A stretch of 64,000 nucleotides of DNA from CAMFKD01 sp964436955 (lineage in GTDB: Bacteria; Chlamydiota; Chlamydiia; Chlamydiales; JAJFMA01). The stretch lies in contig CAYTFC010000004.1 of the NCBI GenBank assembly GCA_964436955.1, positions 1 through 64,000 of the forward strand, read 5' to 3'. Below the pieces are notes generated by a model. That model saw nothing but the letters and a program-made list of their open reading frames with translations, had not been told where the DNA came from and ran no database searches. Shown here one piece after another: positions 1 through 8,268 of this stretch. A program made the translations under genes and the position numbers. How positions within the stretch are numbered: position 1 is the first letter of the stretch; every line of letters starts with the position of its first letter.

Positions 1-316
1 ACCTGCCATATTGGGTGGCATTCAGGATGGAAGAATCGGGAGAGATTGCAAGCCCAATAGACAGTTCTCCCTCGCTGAGATTAGTAGCCACTCCTGTTTG
101 AGGACTGGTTTGCAATTGAAGCCAATGAGCCAAAAGATAGACGTAGGCTAGCACGCCGCAACAAGATAAGACCTGTTCATTGACTTGGCATCTCAACAAA
201 CCAATCATGGTATTGTAGTTAGCCAACTTCATTGGATCGGTCGTATAGAACTGCGGTGCAATAACGAACAACGTATCAATTATCGTTTGACTTGGTATTG
301 GATCCGAAATGCTCAT
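1..316 (-). CDS. DUF4054-like phage head protein, cut by the window edge
   Basis: This reading frame starts with ATG at 316 and runs leftward off the window, so only about 105 N-terminal residues are visible (beginning MSISDPIPSQTIIDTLF). The pattern of a short acidic start, a helix around LFVIAPQFYTTDP and a following LLAHWLQL helix fits the DUF4054 family. These are small head-completion or head-tail proteins found next to DUF2184 capsid genes. It overlaps the upstream head gene by 41 bp, which indicates the same late operon. The family assignment comes from motif recall and context. The C-terminus is not visible. Confidence 0.6.
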   Translation of the reverse strand, partial: MSISDPIPSQTIIDTLFVIAPQFYTTDPMKLANYNTMIGLLRCQVNEQVLSCCGVLAYVYLLAHWLQLQTSPQTGVATNLSEGELSIGLAISPDSSILNATQYGR

Positions 317-659
317 TTTCCTCTTCCTCCGCTTGGTGAGAAATTTTATGAAGCTGTTTTTTAGCTGCATCTACGACTTTGTCACGGCCATCTTCATCGA
401 TAATTCGAGTCAGGTAGGCATGGTCATAAATTTGAGGGATGAGTTTCATCATCTCCTTAACCGACTTCTTTCCATCCGCCTCCTTGTCTGGAGATTCGGG
501 AATAATCACGATGATCCCTTCTTCGACCCTGTGTTGAAATAAAGGGTGAAGGAGGAGGGCTTTGAGTTCGCCCTCCGGAATCTCATTGATCCCTGGCATC
601 AGGCGGCTGGTGAAGTTACAATAGTAGACGTTCTTACCGTTGTACTTGACTAAAGCCAT
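276..659 (-). CDS. Small hypothetical phage head-operon protein (127 aa)
   Basis: A 127-residue soluble protein sits directly after the major capsid gene; its ATG at 659 touches the capsid stop. It has a compact N-terminal beta-rich half (MALVKYNGKNVYYCNFTSR) and a charged, Glu-rich C-terminal tail ending near residue 127. There are no transmembrane segments and no catalytic motif I recognise. Position suggests a head-tail connector or capsid accessory protein, comparable to the small proteins that follow DUF2184 capsids. That role is inferred from context only. Confidence 0.7.
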   Translation of the reverse strand: MALVKYNGKNVYYCNFTSRLMPGINEIPEGELKALLLHPLFQHRVEEGIIVIIPESPDKEADGKKSVKEMMKLIPQIYDHAYLTRIIDEDGRDKVVDAAKKQLHKISHQAEEEENEHFGSNTKSNDN

Positions 660-1588
660 TAGATTCCCTCCCCGATGGACAGTGAAAGCGGATAATAGAT
701 GATGATCCCGCCGTAACGAGATTCGCAGTTGACAATGAACTCAAGACCACGCTCTTGAGGTGGATATTGAGTAAATGGCATTGGAATCTCCATCGTGAGC
801 TTATCAGGGTTCTTCTCATAAGCGATCATGATGTCAACGCCGCCAGGACCTGCACCCTTCAATTCAGGAACCCAGTCCACAGTTGTGATGAACGGATTAT
901 TTTGAATAAAATACTCCAAAATCGTCGTATCGCTGTTAGCGGAACGAGGAGTTGAAGAGATCAACGTGTATTGATCGATAGGAAGAATCAACGTGTTAGG
1001 CATTTCAACCCCATTTGTGAGGCCTACAATACCGTTGGACAATTGATTCATATCGCGCAAAATTTGATCAGGTGTTTTATTGACCCAAAGTGTAGAAGCA
1101 CCTGTACCATCTGCAGGAACAGAAGCTGCTGGGATGTTTGGGTTATTAGTCAGACCAAGGATGTTGGAAACATTATCTCCAAACCAGGCAAGCTTATTCA
1201 CCTTTTGGTCATTGGCTCTTCGAGTAGCGTTTGCCTGACGTTGTGTAAGACTTCTCCCTACAAACATCGCAGCTCTAATTTCCTGCATCGAATAACCATA
1301 GCTGGCTCCAATGGATTTCACTGGAGTGATGAATTCCTTACCGCGAATATCGCAACGAGGGAAGTCATCGGCATAGCTCGAAATGATTCGTGCAAGACCG
1401 GTTTCTTCAAACGATTGGTAAGTGATCGATTCCGCACCCGCACCAGCTTCTGTGCTAACAGGAATTAGCTTGATCGCTTTGAGTGGAGGGAATTCAATGT
1501 CGTACGACTTTGATTTTATAGACTCGAGCTCACGAGCAAAGAACGCAGTCTCTGCCGAGTCGAGATTAACGCTTACAATTCTATCCAT
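659..1588 (-). CDS. Major capsid protein, DUF2184 family
   Basis: A 309-residue protein begins MDRIVSVNLDSAETAFFARE and has an N-terminal alpha-helical arm. The central part (FPRCDIRGKEFITPVKSIGASYGYS, then an R/Q-rich helix around residues 105-125) and the C-terminal SRYGGIIIYYPLS strand are typical of DUF2184 phage capsid proteins, an HK97-fold group. The length is normal for the family. It lies after the cement-like protein and DUF2213 protease-scaffold, the usual order scaffold, decoration, capsid. This would be the main shell protein of the virion. No cleavage site can be assigned by eye. Confidence 0.85.
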   Translation of the reverse strand: MDRIVSVNLDSAETAFFARELESIKSKSYDIEFPPLKAIKLIPVSTEAGAGAESITYQSFEETGLARIISSYADDFPRCDIRGKEFITPVKSIGASYGYSMQEIRAAMFVGRSLTQRQANATRRANDQKVNKLAWFGDNVSNILGLTNNPNIPAASVPADGTGASTLWVNKTPDQILRDMNQLSNGIVGLTNGVEMPNTLILPIDQYTLISSTPRSANSDTTILEYFIQNNPFITTVDWVPELKGAGPGGVDIMIAYEKNPDKLTMEIPMPFTQYPPQERGLEFIVNCESRYGGIIIYYPLSLSIGEGI

Positions 1589-1600
1589 TTTACCTTCTCC

Positions 1601-2383
1601 TTAGTTCGGCAAGTTGATTTCTAATGTTGCAAGAGCACCAGCTGTAGCTCCAACGGTGTACCTTGCAGCTGGAAGCGCAATAGCGCGCCCTCCGTCTGAA
1701 TCCGCACGGAATCCACCAGGAAGCAGAAGACCATTGGCGGCAAATCTCCAGTAAACTGGGCTGTCGCTTGTTAGGTTCTGTTCTGCTGCTACATAGACAC
1801 GACCTCTGGTAAGCAGAGATACGCAATCTCCTTGGAAATAAATCGGATTTCCAAATGACCCGAGAGTATTCAATGGATTCGGTTTATTTTGAGTTCTTGC
1901 ACCTACTCCATAGAAGGTATCTTGAGTAGTATTCGTGATAGTTGCTGTGGCTTGCGATGCGCCAAGAGTCACTACAAATGAGTTAACAATAGCAATCTTA
2001 CTTTCTGTTGCCGTAACAGTTATTGTTCTATCGTTTGCCCCTCCAACTATCGCTGAAGCAATATTTGGTTGAGCTAAAATAGCAGCAACAATCGTGTTCA
2101 TTGTTGCCAGGTGGGAAGTTGCAAATGTAATGGGTGCTAGTGCTATCCCATTTACACTTACGTTAATCACATTGGATGTGACCAAGTCTGAACTTAGGAC
2201 AATTGTCGATAGGTTGGACTGAGGAAGGCGTACGATGTAATCTTGACCAATTACTTTCGCAAGTCCGAGACCCACGTTAAAATTCTCAAATGCTATAGGA
2301 GAAAGGACGTTTTTAAAGCCGGAATCGGCTAAAAGACCTACGCTCCCGACATCCATTAAAAAGGGATAGCTTAGTTGTGGCAT
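1601..2383 (-). CDS. Head decoration/cement-like protein with inserted adhesin-like module
   Basis: A 260-residue protein lies between the DUF2213 and DUF2184 genes, the position of phage capsid cement proteins. The N-terminus (MPQLSYPFLMDVGSVGLLAD) and C-terminus (ALPAARYTVGATAGALATLE) form a plausible decoration protein. Residues about 57-150 are an insertion rich in Thr, Val, Ile and Asn, containing TFATSHLATM and GASQATATI. The same module occurs in the baseplate J-like protein at 59297-61285. The inserted domain probably projects from the capsid surface. The cement assignment is from position and composition; the module sharing is seen directly. Confidence 0.65.
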   Translation of the reverse strand: MPQLSYPFLMDVGSVGLLADSGFKNVLSPIAFENFNVGLGLAKVIGQDYIVRLPQSNLSTIVLSSDLVTSNVINVSVNGIALAPITFATSHLATMNTIVAAILAQPNIASAIVGGANDRTITVTATESKIAIVNSFVVTLGASQATATITNTTQDTFYGVGARTQNKPNPLNTLGSFGNPIYFQGDCVSLLTRGRVYVAAEQNLTSDSPVYWRFAANGLLLPGGFRADSDGGRAIALPAARYTVGATAGALATLEINLPN

Positions 2384-3663
2384 GGTATTTTACCTCCGGG
2401 CTTGTAACCATTTTTCATCTTGTCGATCATTGCCTGGCGAGCCATGGCGGAATCGGCAGGTTGATGATCGAATTTAGTTCTGTATTCAACTGGGGTTGCA
2501 ATGACTTGAGATGGGGCAGGGGTCATATCTTCGAGCAGAGCATCGAATCTCGCTTGAATATAAACTGCAGTTTTTCCATCTAGATTTGCATTCTTTTGGC
2601 GTGCTCTGATGACTTCCTTTTTGATTTCCAGGTCGGACATTTCATCAATTCTAGCCAAGGTTTTAGAGTCCAAGACACTCTCTGCAACTTTTTGCAATTT
2701 GACCCGCTCTTTAACGAGAGATCTGATAGATGCAGCGTCCATATTGTTGTATTTGTCGTTCTCTCTTTTTTCCTTGTCTTGTGGCTTCAAGGGAACGCGT
2801 TCTCCATTGGGAGCTTTGACAGGAGTTTCATGGGTTGCATAAGGATTTTCCTTAGACATGTAGCCCACTTCTTTTTCTTCCTTTTCTTCTCCTTCGTCTT
2901 CCTCTTCTTCGAGGTCGACATCCCCATTTTTTATTGAATTAAGTTCAGCAGATAGCTTGTCTTTTTCTTCAGCTATCCTGCTATTTTCTGCCTCGAGATT
3001 TGCAATGCGGGCAAGCAGCTGCTCAACTTGATTAGCTACATTGTCCTCCATCAAAATCTCGTCATCGTCAATTTTGACTTTCCTTTTAGCCATATTGGCC
3101 TCCTCTATTAAGATTTCTTCTGCATCGAAACTATCTAATGCGATTCTTGCCTCACTGCCTGCTCTGGCATTGTCAACAATGCTTAAGTGGTTGTATTTGA
3201 TATTGGATTGACGGAAGTTATAAGGCTGGCCGTTGTAGCTTCCTTCTTCCGGGATGAGATCGACGGTGTACCCGAGAGACAGCTCTCTACGGTTTCTGTC
3301 AGTAACGTCTTTAACGCTCGCCAGATCTGTAATTACTAAATTTGAAATGACGAACTCACCGTCTTGGGTAATTGTTTCCCCTGTATAGCCAATGGCAAGA
3401 CGCTTGGCATTTTCAGCCGAGATAAGGCGTTCTTGAGGATGCCCATTTGTCACAGGAATCATTTTCATGGTGTCCAGACTGTCTATTTTAAAAACTTCGT
3501 CAGGATGACGCAGTTCTTTGCGAATAGTTCCATCTGGGTTTTTATAGAGAAAAACACCCGTGCGGGTGACTATGGCATTGGCTTTGATATACCCTTCATC
3601 TGTAATGAAGGCATCGCCTTTGACTTGGCCTCTATCAAAGCGAGCAACATCATTTAACTTCAT
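2371..3663 (-). CDS. DUF2213 phage protein: prohead protease-scaffold fusion
   Basis: A 430-residue protein. I chose ATG at 3663 rather than the in-frame TTG at 3675. The N-terminal 165 residues (YIKANAIVTRTGVFLYKNPDG, HPDEVFKIDSLDTMKMIPVTNGHP, RELSLGYTVDLIPEEGSYNG) match DUF2213, a family thought to act as capsid maturation protease. Residues about 210-275 form an acidic coiled coil ending in a Glu/Asp run, as expected for a scaffold. The C-terminal part is helical and charged. The stop overlaps the next gene by 13 bp. Protease activity is inferred from family; no catalytic triad is assigned here. Confidence 0.8.
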   Translation of the reverse strand: MKLNDVARFDRGQVKGDAFITDEGYIKANAIVTRTGVFLYKNPDGTIRKELRHPDEVFKIDSLDTMKMIPVTNGHPQERLISAENAKRLAIGYTGETITQDGEFVISNLVITDLASVKDVTDRNRRELSLGYTVDLIPEEGSYNGQPYNFRQSNIKYNHLSIVDNARAGSEARIALDSFDAEEILIEEANMAKRKVKIDDDEILMEDNVANQVEQLLARIANLEAENSRIAEEKDKLSAELNSIKNGDVDLEEEEDEGEEKEEKEVGYMSKENPYATHETPVKAPNGERVPLKPQDKEKRENDKYNNMDAASIRSLVKERVKLQKVAESVLDSKTLARIDEMSDLEIKKEVIRARQKNANLDGKTAVYIQARFDALLEDMTPAPSQVIATPVEYRTKFDHQPADSAMARQAMIDKMKNGYKPGGKIPCHN

Positions 3664-3711
3664 TTCTCTACCCAAAGATCAAATTGTTAATATCACAACT
3701 ATTTCATTTAG

Positions 3712-3802
3712 AATAAGTTGGTTAACTGTATAGCTGGATGGTTGGGTAGCTGGATGTATGGATTACTGGAAATCTTATTGGTTGGATAGATGATTGGTTG
3801 AG
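3712..3802. repeat. GT-rich degenerate repeat tract (CTGGATG/GGTTGG type)
   Basis: The spacer between two head genes consists of loosely repeated units such as TAGCTGGATGGTTGGGTAGC, GGATGTATGGATTACTGG and TTGGTTGGATAGATGATTGG. The plus strand is strongly purine/T skewed. Similar tracts appear at 51525-51720 and 52960-53035, and inside the RHH gene at 50030-50275. It is not a perfect tandem repeat. The function is unknown. Confidence 0.5.
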
Positions 3803-3803
3803 T

Positions 3804-4655
3804 CTAGATATCTAAGAGTCCTTCTAAAACTGGAACAGCGACACATCGGCAATTGATGTCAGTTCCCGGATGGCCAGTATCTTTCGGTGGGTTGTCCCAA
3901 CGAAATTTCTTACCATCATGGGCTTTATGGGTGGGGCGAACTCTTTCATCGCCTGCCGTTTGCCAGATGTATTCCTCGACACCCAATTCTTGCTGCCTAA
4001 GTTTTGTTAAGCTCGCATTCAATTTAGATGTCTGATCTCTCGCGATTAACTTCGCGCGCCGTCTAGTAATTCCGAATCTTTCTTGGATTGATTGAGTCAT
4101 TGAGTGAAATCTGCTTCCTTCCTGCAAGCCACTCTCGATGATCTGTGCGACCTGTTCGAGTTCTTGTGCTGGAAGAGAGCGGATTAATTGAGCATTTTGG
4201 CTTCCGAACAGTTTTAACTGGTCTTGAAGCCAAGGCTGGTCGATAAAAATATCAATTCCGAAAACGGAATTGTTGATTCTGTCGAACTGCCTTTTATTAT
4301 ACCTGGCGACTTGTGCGCCAATTATTTTTGATTCCGCTATGGTTTCTTCAACTTTACCCTTTATAGCGTGTATTACAGAATTTATCAATCTTTTTAATGC
4401 ATCTGAAAAATCATCCCCCCTTGCCGAAGAGGTCGGATAGAGCTGTTCCACTTCTAAAATCAGAGAGGGGAGTGCAGGAATAATGATTTCTTTAATCAGG
4501 GTTTTTAATTCGTTTGTTAAAGAGAAAAGTACTCTCATATATTCTCTTTCCAGAGAAGATGGCGGATGCCATTTAGGAGGTTTTTTCATCTTTGCTGGTT
4601 GAAGCTTCCCCATGCGCCTCTGTTGAATTTTAGCAAGCTGATCAATAGAAACCAT
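3804..4655 (-). CDS. Phage head morphogenesis protein, SPP1 gp7 / Mu F family
   Basis: A 283-residue protein starts 2 bp after the portal stop codon. The C-terminal domain carries the family signature: GITRRRAKLIARDQTSKLNA, then WQTAGDERVRPTHKAHDGK and HPGTDINCRCVAVPVL. These conserved Arg, His, Asp and Cys residues define the Phage_Mu_F domain (PF04233). The N-terminal half is helical and probably contacts the portal. Such proteins are minor head components needed for DNA packaging or ejection. Position directly after the portal is the normal place for this family. Confidence 0.88.
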   Translation of the reverse strand: MVSIDQLAKIQQRRMGKLQPAKMKKPPKWHPPSSLEREYMRVLFSLTNELKTLIKEIIIPALPSLILEVEQLYPTSSARGDDFSDALKRLINSVIHAIKGKVEETIAESKIIGAQVARYNKRQFDRINNSVFGIDIFIDQPWLQDQLKLFGSQNAQLIRSLPAQELEQVAQIIESGLQEGSRFHSMTQSIQERFGITRRRAKLIARDQTSKLNASLTKLRQQELGVEEYIWQTAGDERVRPTHKAHDGKKFRWDNPPKDTGHPGTDINCRCVAVPVLEGLLDI

Positions 4656-4657
4656 GG

Positions 4658-6115
4658 TTATACCGGTGAGCGATATCTGATTCCTGTAGGCATAAAATCA
4701 GGTCCAATGCCTGGAGGAGGTGTTTCCTGTGCTTTTTTCTCTTCTTCTAATTCAGCCACTTCTTCTGGATCAAAACCGTTTTTACGTCCTTCAAGATCCA
4801 CTTCAGTATTCATAGACCAACGGTTGCCGCCGAAACGAGAAACAGCCACCTCAGCAGGATCCAGAACTCCTCTGTCGAGATAAATGGCGTCTGTTTCTGC
4901 GACGATTTTTCTGACGATGGCTTCTTGTTCTTCGGTGTTCTGCCATAAGGGGACAAATTGGATGGACCAGTTGTCTGGTTCGTCGCCAGCGAATGGTCCA
5001 TTTTTGGAGAGCATGATGTAGCGAGTGAGCTTTTCAAGGACTGGCTTAAGCTTGGATTCCTGCTCCTGCTTGACCATATCATAAAAATTTCTGACATCGT
5101 TATCTCCGGTGGAATTCATGCCGGCGGCGCTTCTTCCAAAGAGAAGGGATACTGGAATGCCAGAGACCGCAGATAGAGCCAGCATAAAACGATCGAGAAG
5201 CTCAGGGATGCCTGAGATATTTGTTGAGGCTTTTTCATATTTTTCCTCCGCATCCAAAATCATTGTATTGGTTGCGCCTTTGGTTAAATTGAGAATATCA
5301 AGTCGTTTCATTACTTGATTGTCAGCGCATTGAGAAGCGATTAATTCCGCAAGATTGGGGATGGATAAAGTGTAATTAACAAAGTCTTGCATGATAAGCC
5401 CTGCATTGGCAAAGGCCGTGGAATAATTGCGAAGCTCATCGTAGATTGACTGAATAAGCGGATCGCCCCATCCATTATTGAAATTTTGCTGCCTTGGAGG
5501 TAATATCGACCAGTCTACGCGAAGAATTCTTGAATGATGTACATAGAAGAGTGCTCCTGTACGGGTGTCGTTAACAGTATAGACATTTGGATAGCCATAA
5601 TTCGGGCTATTCAGATCCTTTTCAAAAGTCCCGTCTCTGCTGAAAGATTGATAGCGATCGAATACATGGAGCCATTTTATATCCCTAATATTTCGCTCGT
5701 CGACAGGTTCTTCAAGAGGTAACCCATCGGCAATTCCCATCACGCAAAGAGCGCCTCCATACAGTCTGGCCCATCGAAGCAGAGTGATCAAATTGAAGTT
5801 AGCTTTGAGGGATTCCATTTTGCGATTAATGTCTTGTCCTGAATCTCCCTCGATTTCCCACCCTTGTCTGACCATTTCGGATGGCACAATATCCATGATT
5901 CGTCGGGTGATCCCGTCAGATCTATACAATTGATCCAGTTCCGCTTGTTCGAATATTTTCTCCAGGCGAAAGTGAGCATTGACGTTTTTATCGCGTCCTC
6001 GCATGCCTAGCCCAGTCAGGACATTGATCCATCCATCGGCCTTGACAAATCCATCATTATGAGGAACGCGACTCTGTTCTTCAGCGGATTTTTTCTCAAA
6101 ATTATACGTAGCCAT
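4658..6115 (-). CDS. Phage portal protein, DUF1073 family
   Basis: A 485-residue protein. ATG at 6115 is preferred over an in-frame TTG at 6139 because GGGAG lies just ahead of it. Diagnostic stretches are DQLYRSDGITRRIMDIVPSE, LLRWARLYGGALCVMGIADG, RILRVDWSILPPRQQ and LSAVSGIPVSLLFGRSAAGM, followed by NSTGDNDVRNFYD. These match DUF1073 (Phage_portal_3), the dodecameric portal through which DNA is packaged. Length fits the family. It is the first gene of the minus-strand head operon. In most phages terL lies just upstream, but here terL is about 16 kb away, with cargo in between. Confidence 0.88.
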   Translation of the reverse strand: MATYNFEKKSAEEQSRVPHNDGFVKADGWINVLTGLGMRGRDKNVNAHFRLEKIFEQAELDQLYRSDGITRRIMDIVPSEMVRQGWEIEGDSGQDINRKMESLKANFNLITLLRWARLYGGALCVMGIADGLPLEEPVDERNIRDIKWLHVFDRYQSFSRDGTFEKDLNSPNYGYPNVYTVNDTRTGALFYVHHSRILRVDWSILPPRQQNFNNGWGDPLIQSIYDELRNYSTAFANAGLIMQDFVNYTLSIPNLAELIASQCADNQVMKRLDILNLTKGATNTMILDAEEKYEKASTNISGIPELLDRFMLALSAVSGIPVSLLFGRSAAGMNSTGDNDVRNFYDMVKQEQESKLKPVLEKLTRYIMLSKNGPFAGDEPDNWSIQFVPLWQNTEEQEAIVRKIVAETDAIYLDRGVLDPAEVAVSRFGGNRWSMNTEVDLEGRKNGFDPEEVAELEEEKKAQETPPPGIGPDFMPTGIRYRSPV

Positions 6116-6301
6116 ATACTCCCAAGAGTTAGAGATCAAAATGATACTTGGGGAAGATGGGTACTTGGTGGCAACGGCGAGAAAATCGTCGTCTTTGTGT
6201 CGATGAGTGTTTGATTTCAGCGTCCCTCCTGAAAAAGAGGGGAGCTTTTCTAAAAATCACCTTATCATAGTTTTACAAAAAAATAATAGTGAAGAGTTTG
6301 T

Positions 6302-6315
6302 GAAACAGCTGTTTC
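6302..6315. promoter_or_regulatory. 14-bp palindrome GAAACAGCTGTTTC, candidate operator
   Basis: A perfect palindrome lies about 190 bp upstream of the portal start. The same core is embedded in a longer perfect palindrome at 25758-25785, upstream of the other early minus-strand phage operon. A shared site ahead of two phage operons suggests a repressor or activator site. No regulator is identified. Confidence 0.45.
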
Positions 6316-6377
6316 GTAATTCAAAAAGGGTAATTGGTCAAACAAAACTTTGCGTGTTCCGTCATGTTTACATCTCT

Positions 6378-6423
6378 AAAACCGGCGGAAAAAACATTGT
6401 TTTGTGTTTCATCCGCCGGTTTT
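6378..6423. terminator. Perfect hairpin with 12-bp arms
   Basis: Arms AAAACCGGCGGA (6378-6389) and TCCGCCGGTTTT (6412-6423) enclose a 22-nt loop and are followed by T-rich sequence. The G+C-rich stem ending in T residues looks like a rho-independent terminator. No obvious gene ends into it, so it may insulate the two divergent transcription units. Confidence 0.5.
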
Positions 6424-6459
6424 ACTGTTTACTGATACTTTTTTTATACTCTAGAAGGC

Positions 6460-6545
6460 ATCTACAAATCGACAAATGTCATTTTGCGGATCAATTTCAT
6501 TATCATAACAATTATCTACAAAATAACATTTGTCGATTTGTGGAT
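6460..6545. repeat. Long imperfect inverted repeat containing AAATCGACA
   Basis: The left arm (6460-6491) and right arm (6514-6545) are 32 bp each and match at about 28 positions. The arm core ACAAATCGACAAATG is related to the inverted repeats at 16640-16777 on the other side of the czc/ATPase block. This could be a mobile-element end, a recombination site or a structured RNA. Confidence 0.55.
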
Positions 6546-6582
6546 TGATTTTTTCCGAGATCAAGGTTTTGCTGCATCCATA

Positions 6583-6633
6583 AATTCTCTAAAACCTACC
6601 CATCTAAATTTAGTGGGTTGATTTTGGAGAATT
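6583..6633. promoter_or_regulatory. Operator-like inverted repeat with ACCC-N13-GGGT core
   Basis: The arms (AATTCTCTAAAACCTACCCA and the complement of TGGGTTGATTTTGGAGAATT) match at 17 of 20 positions. The 21-bp core begins ACCC and ends GGGT with 13 bp between. It aligns along about 55 bp with 27494-27547, upstream of the second abiE operon, and shares its core geometry with 21848-21896, upstream of the first. It lies about 100 bp before the first cargo gene. Confidence 0.6.
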
Positions 6634-6734
6634 CATTACCATGCCTACATACATGTTTATATGGTTGTATATAAACATTATTTCAAATATGTATAGGATA
6701 ACCAAAGAATTCCAAGCCGAGGAGGTGGTTGCCT

Positions 6735-6965
6735 ATGAGAGAACAAGTGGTAAGACTAAGTTTTGACATATCTGTACATGAACATGCGTTGCTAAAGTCT
6801 GCTTGTGCTGAGGCTATGATACCCATGAAAGATTTTTTGCATGATTTGGTATTGAGAGGAATACAGGAACTTAAGGAAAAGAAATCGCGCGAAAAATCAA
6901 AAGAGTCAAAAGCGGGCAAGCTCGAAACGAAGACACTTGTTGAATGTGTAAAAGATGACGCTTGA
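6735..6965 (+). CDS. Small DNA-binding-like protein (RHH/CopG-like), 76 aa
   Basis: ATG at 6735 follows a GGAGG at 6721-6725; an in-frame TTG at 6729 is less likely. The sequence REQVVRLSFDISVHEHALLK followed by a helix and a Lys-rich tail resembles ribbon-helix-helix proteins: one beta strand, then two helices (SACAEAMIPMKDFLHDLVLRGIQ has the right spacing). It is the first gene of the czc block and ends about 45 bp before czcC. It could autoregulate the block or bind the operator-like repeat at 6583-6633; both are inferences. The family call is tentative because the protein is short. Confidence 0.6.
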   Translation: MREQVVRLSFDISVHEHALLKSACAEAMIPMKDFLHDLVLRGIQELKEKKSREKSKESKAGKLETKTLVECVKDDA

Positions 6966-7011
6966 AGTCGATAAATTTTACACAAAGCATAGCTATAGAG
7001 GATTTTCATTC

Positions 7012-8268
7012 ATGGGTGTAAAAAATTGGAAAAGATTATGTTATTTCGTTTGTGTTTCCTTCTTCCTATATTTTCCTTGTGAGATTTTTTGCGAAACAAC
7101 TCTTTCTTTTGACGAAGCAGTATCCAAAACTTTATCCCTTTCTCCCAAGCTTCGCATCGCCAATAGTGAAATAAATGGAAAGGCTGGGGCTCAAACTCAA
7201 AGTCGACTCTATCCAAATCCAGTAGCGGGTTACAGTGTTGAAAATGTCTTTGGGAATAAGAATTGGCAAGGTTGGGAGGCTGCAGAATCGCGATATGAAA
7301 TTGCTCAACTAGTAGAATTGGGTGGGAAAAGGGGATTCCGATATCAAACAGCAAGATTTCAATTCTATGCCGCACAGGCGGGATTTGAAGCCAAGCAACT
7401 TTTCCTTCTCAATAGACTTTTAAAATTATTCACTTTAGTTGTTGCCTCCCAAGAGAATCTCGCGCTAGCTGTAGACCAAACGAAAGTTGCGGAAGAAGTC
7501 TATAAGACAGTAACCGCAAAAGTCGAGGCGGGTAAAGTTTCTCTAATCCAACAAAATAAAGCAGAAATTGCTCTTTCAACAGCTCAGATCAACTTAGAGA
7601 AAGCTAAAGCGGACTTTTCTAAAAATAAAGAAAGGCTTTCGATTTTATGGGGATATTCCTGTCCTGATTTTGATAGAGTCAGTTTTCCTTTTTATGAAAT
7701 TAATTTACCAATTCCTTTCGAAGAATGTCTATCTGATTTAAGAGGAAATCCTGAACTTTTGCGATCTCAAATGGAGCACCTTGCAGCTCATCAAAATTTA
7801 AATTTAGAAAAATCTTTAGCTATTCCAGATGTGACAGTAATACTTGGATACAAAACACTTCAAGATACAGGAAATAAAGGGCTAATCCTTGGAGCTTCTA
7901 TTCCTATCCCACTTTTTAATCAGAATCAAGGAAATGTACAGAGAGCAAGGGCTCAAACGCTTAAAGCTCATGATCAGTATATTGAACTTGAGCTTGCTTT
8001 AGAAAATAAACTCTCTATCGCGCATAAAGAGTTAGTGAGAGCCTACAATGAAGCAGAGCGGATAAGATCTACAGTGCTTAAAGCGGCTTTCCAATCTTTT
8101 GAACTAGCTCAAGAAGGTTATAAGGAAGGAAAATTTGAATACTTAGACATGCTCGATTCTCAAAAAACCCTTTTTGAAGTTAGAGAAAGATACATTCAAG
8201 CCGTGCTAAATTATCATAAAAGCATAGCAGATATAGAATATTTAAATACACAGGAAGATGGGCTATGA
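7012..8268 (+). CDS. czcC: CzcC-like outer membrane efflux protein
   Basis: Outer-membrane channel of a three-part RND heavy-metal exporter. ATG at 7012 is chosen because it gives a signal peptide (KRLCYFVCVSFFLYFPCEIF) and has AGAGG upstream; an earlier in-frame ATG at 6955 would add an unrelated extension. The mature protein of about 395 residues shows two OEP (TolC-like) repeats: FDEAVSKTLSLSPKLRIANS near the N-terminus and the long helices around residues 155-215 and 310-400, including LGASIPIPLFNQNQGN. It overlaps czcB by 4 bp, so the genes are translationally coupled. Specificity for Co/Zn/Cd is inferred from the CzcA neighbour. Confidence 0.85.
   Translation: MGVKNWKRLCYFVCVSFFLYFPCEIFCETTLSFDEAVSKTLSLSPKLRIANSEINGKAGAQTQSRLYPNPVAGYSVENVFGNKNWQGWEAAESRYEIAQLVELGGKRGFRYQTARFQFYAAQAGFEAKQLFLLNRLLKLFTLVVASQENLALAVDQTKVAEEVYKTVTAKVEAGKVSLIQQNKAEIALSTAQINLEKAKADFSKNKERLSILWGYSCPDFDRVSFPFYEINLPIPFEECLSDLRGNPELLRSQMEHLAAHQNLNLEKSLAIPDVTVILGYKTLQDTGNKGLILGASIPIPLFNQNQGNVQRARAQTLKAHDQYIELELALENKLSIAHKELVRAYNEAERIRSTVLKAAFQSFELAQEGYKEGKFEYLDMLDSQKTLFEVRERYIQAVLNYHKSIADIEYLNTQEDGL

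Larger units (their letters stand above)
6116..6734. other. Non-coding junction between phage head operon and czc cargo
   Basis: About 620 bp carry no convincing gene. The stretch contains, in order, a 14-bp palindrome at 6302-6315, a perfect 12-bp-arm hairpin at 6378-6423, a long imperfect inverted repeat at 6460-6545 and an operator-like inverted repeat at 6583-6633. It must hold divergent promoters for the portal operon (minus) and the cargo operon (plus). The density of inverted repeats suggests it is also an insertion boundary. Confidence 0.6.

Noticed and set aside
4658..6115. Portal gene as an anti-CBASS Acb1-like protein
   Set aside because: Some DUF1073 entries carry that label, but the length, operon position and DUF1073 signature here fit a portal, and I see no separate phosphodiesterase motif.
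6207..6548. Open frame of 113 codons in the head/cargo junction
   Set aside because: It crosses two inverted repeats, has no ribosome binding site, and its translation (Asn/Phe/Lys-rich) resembles no protein. It is probably chance in AT-rich DNA.
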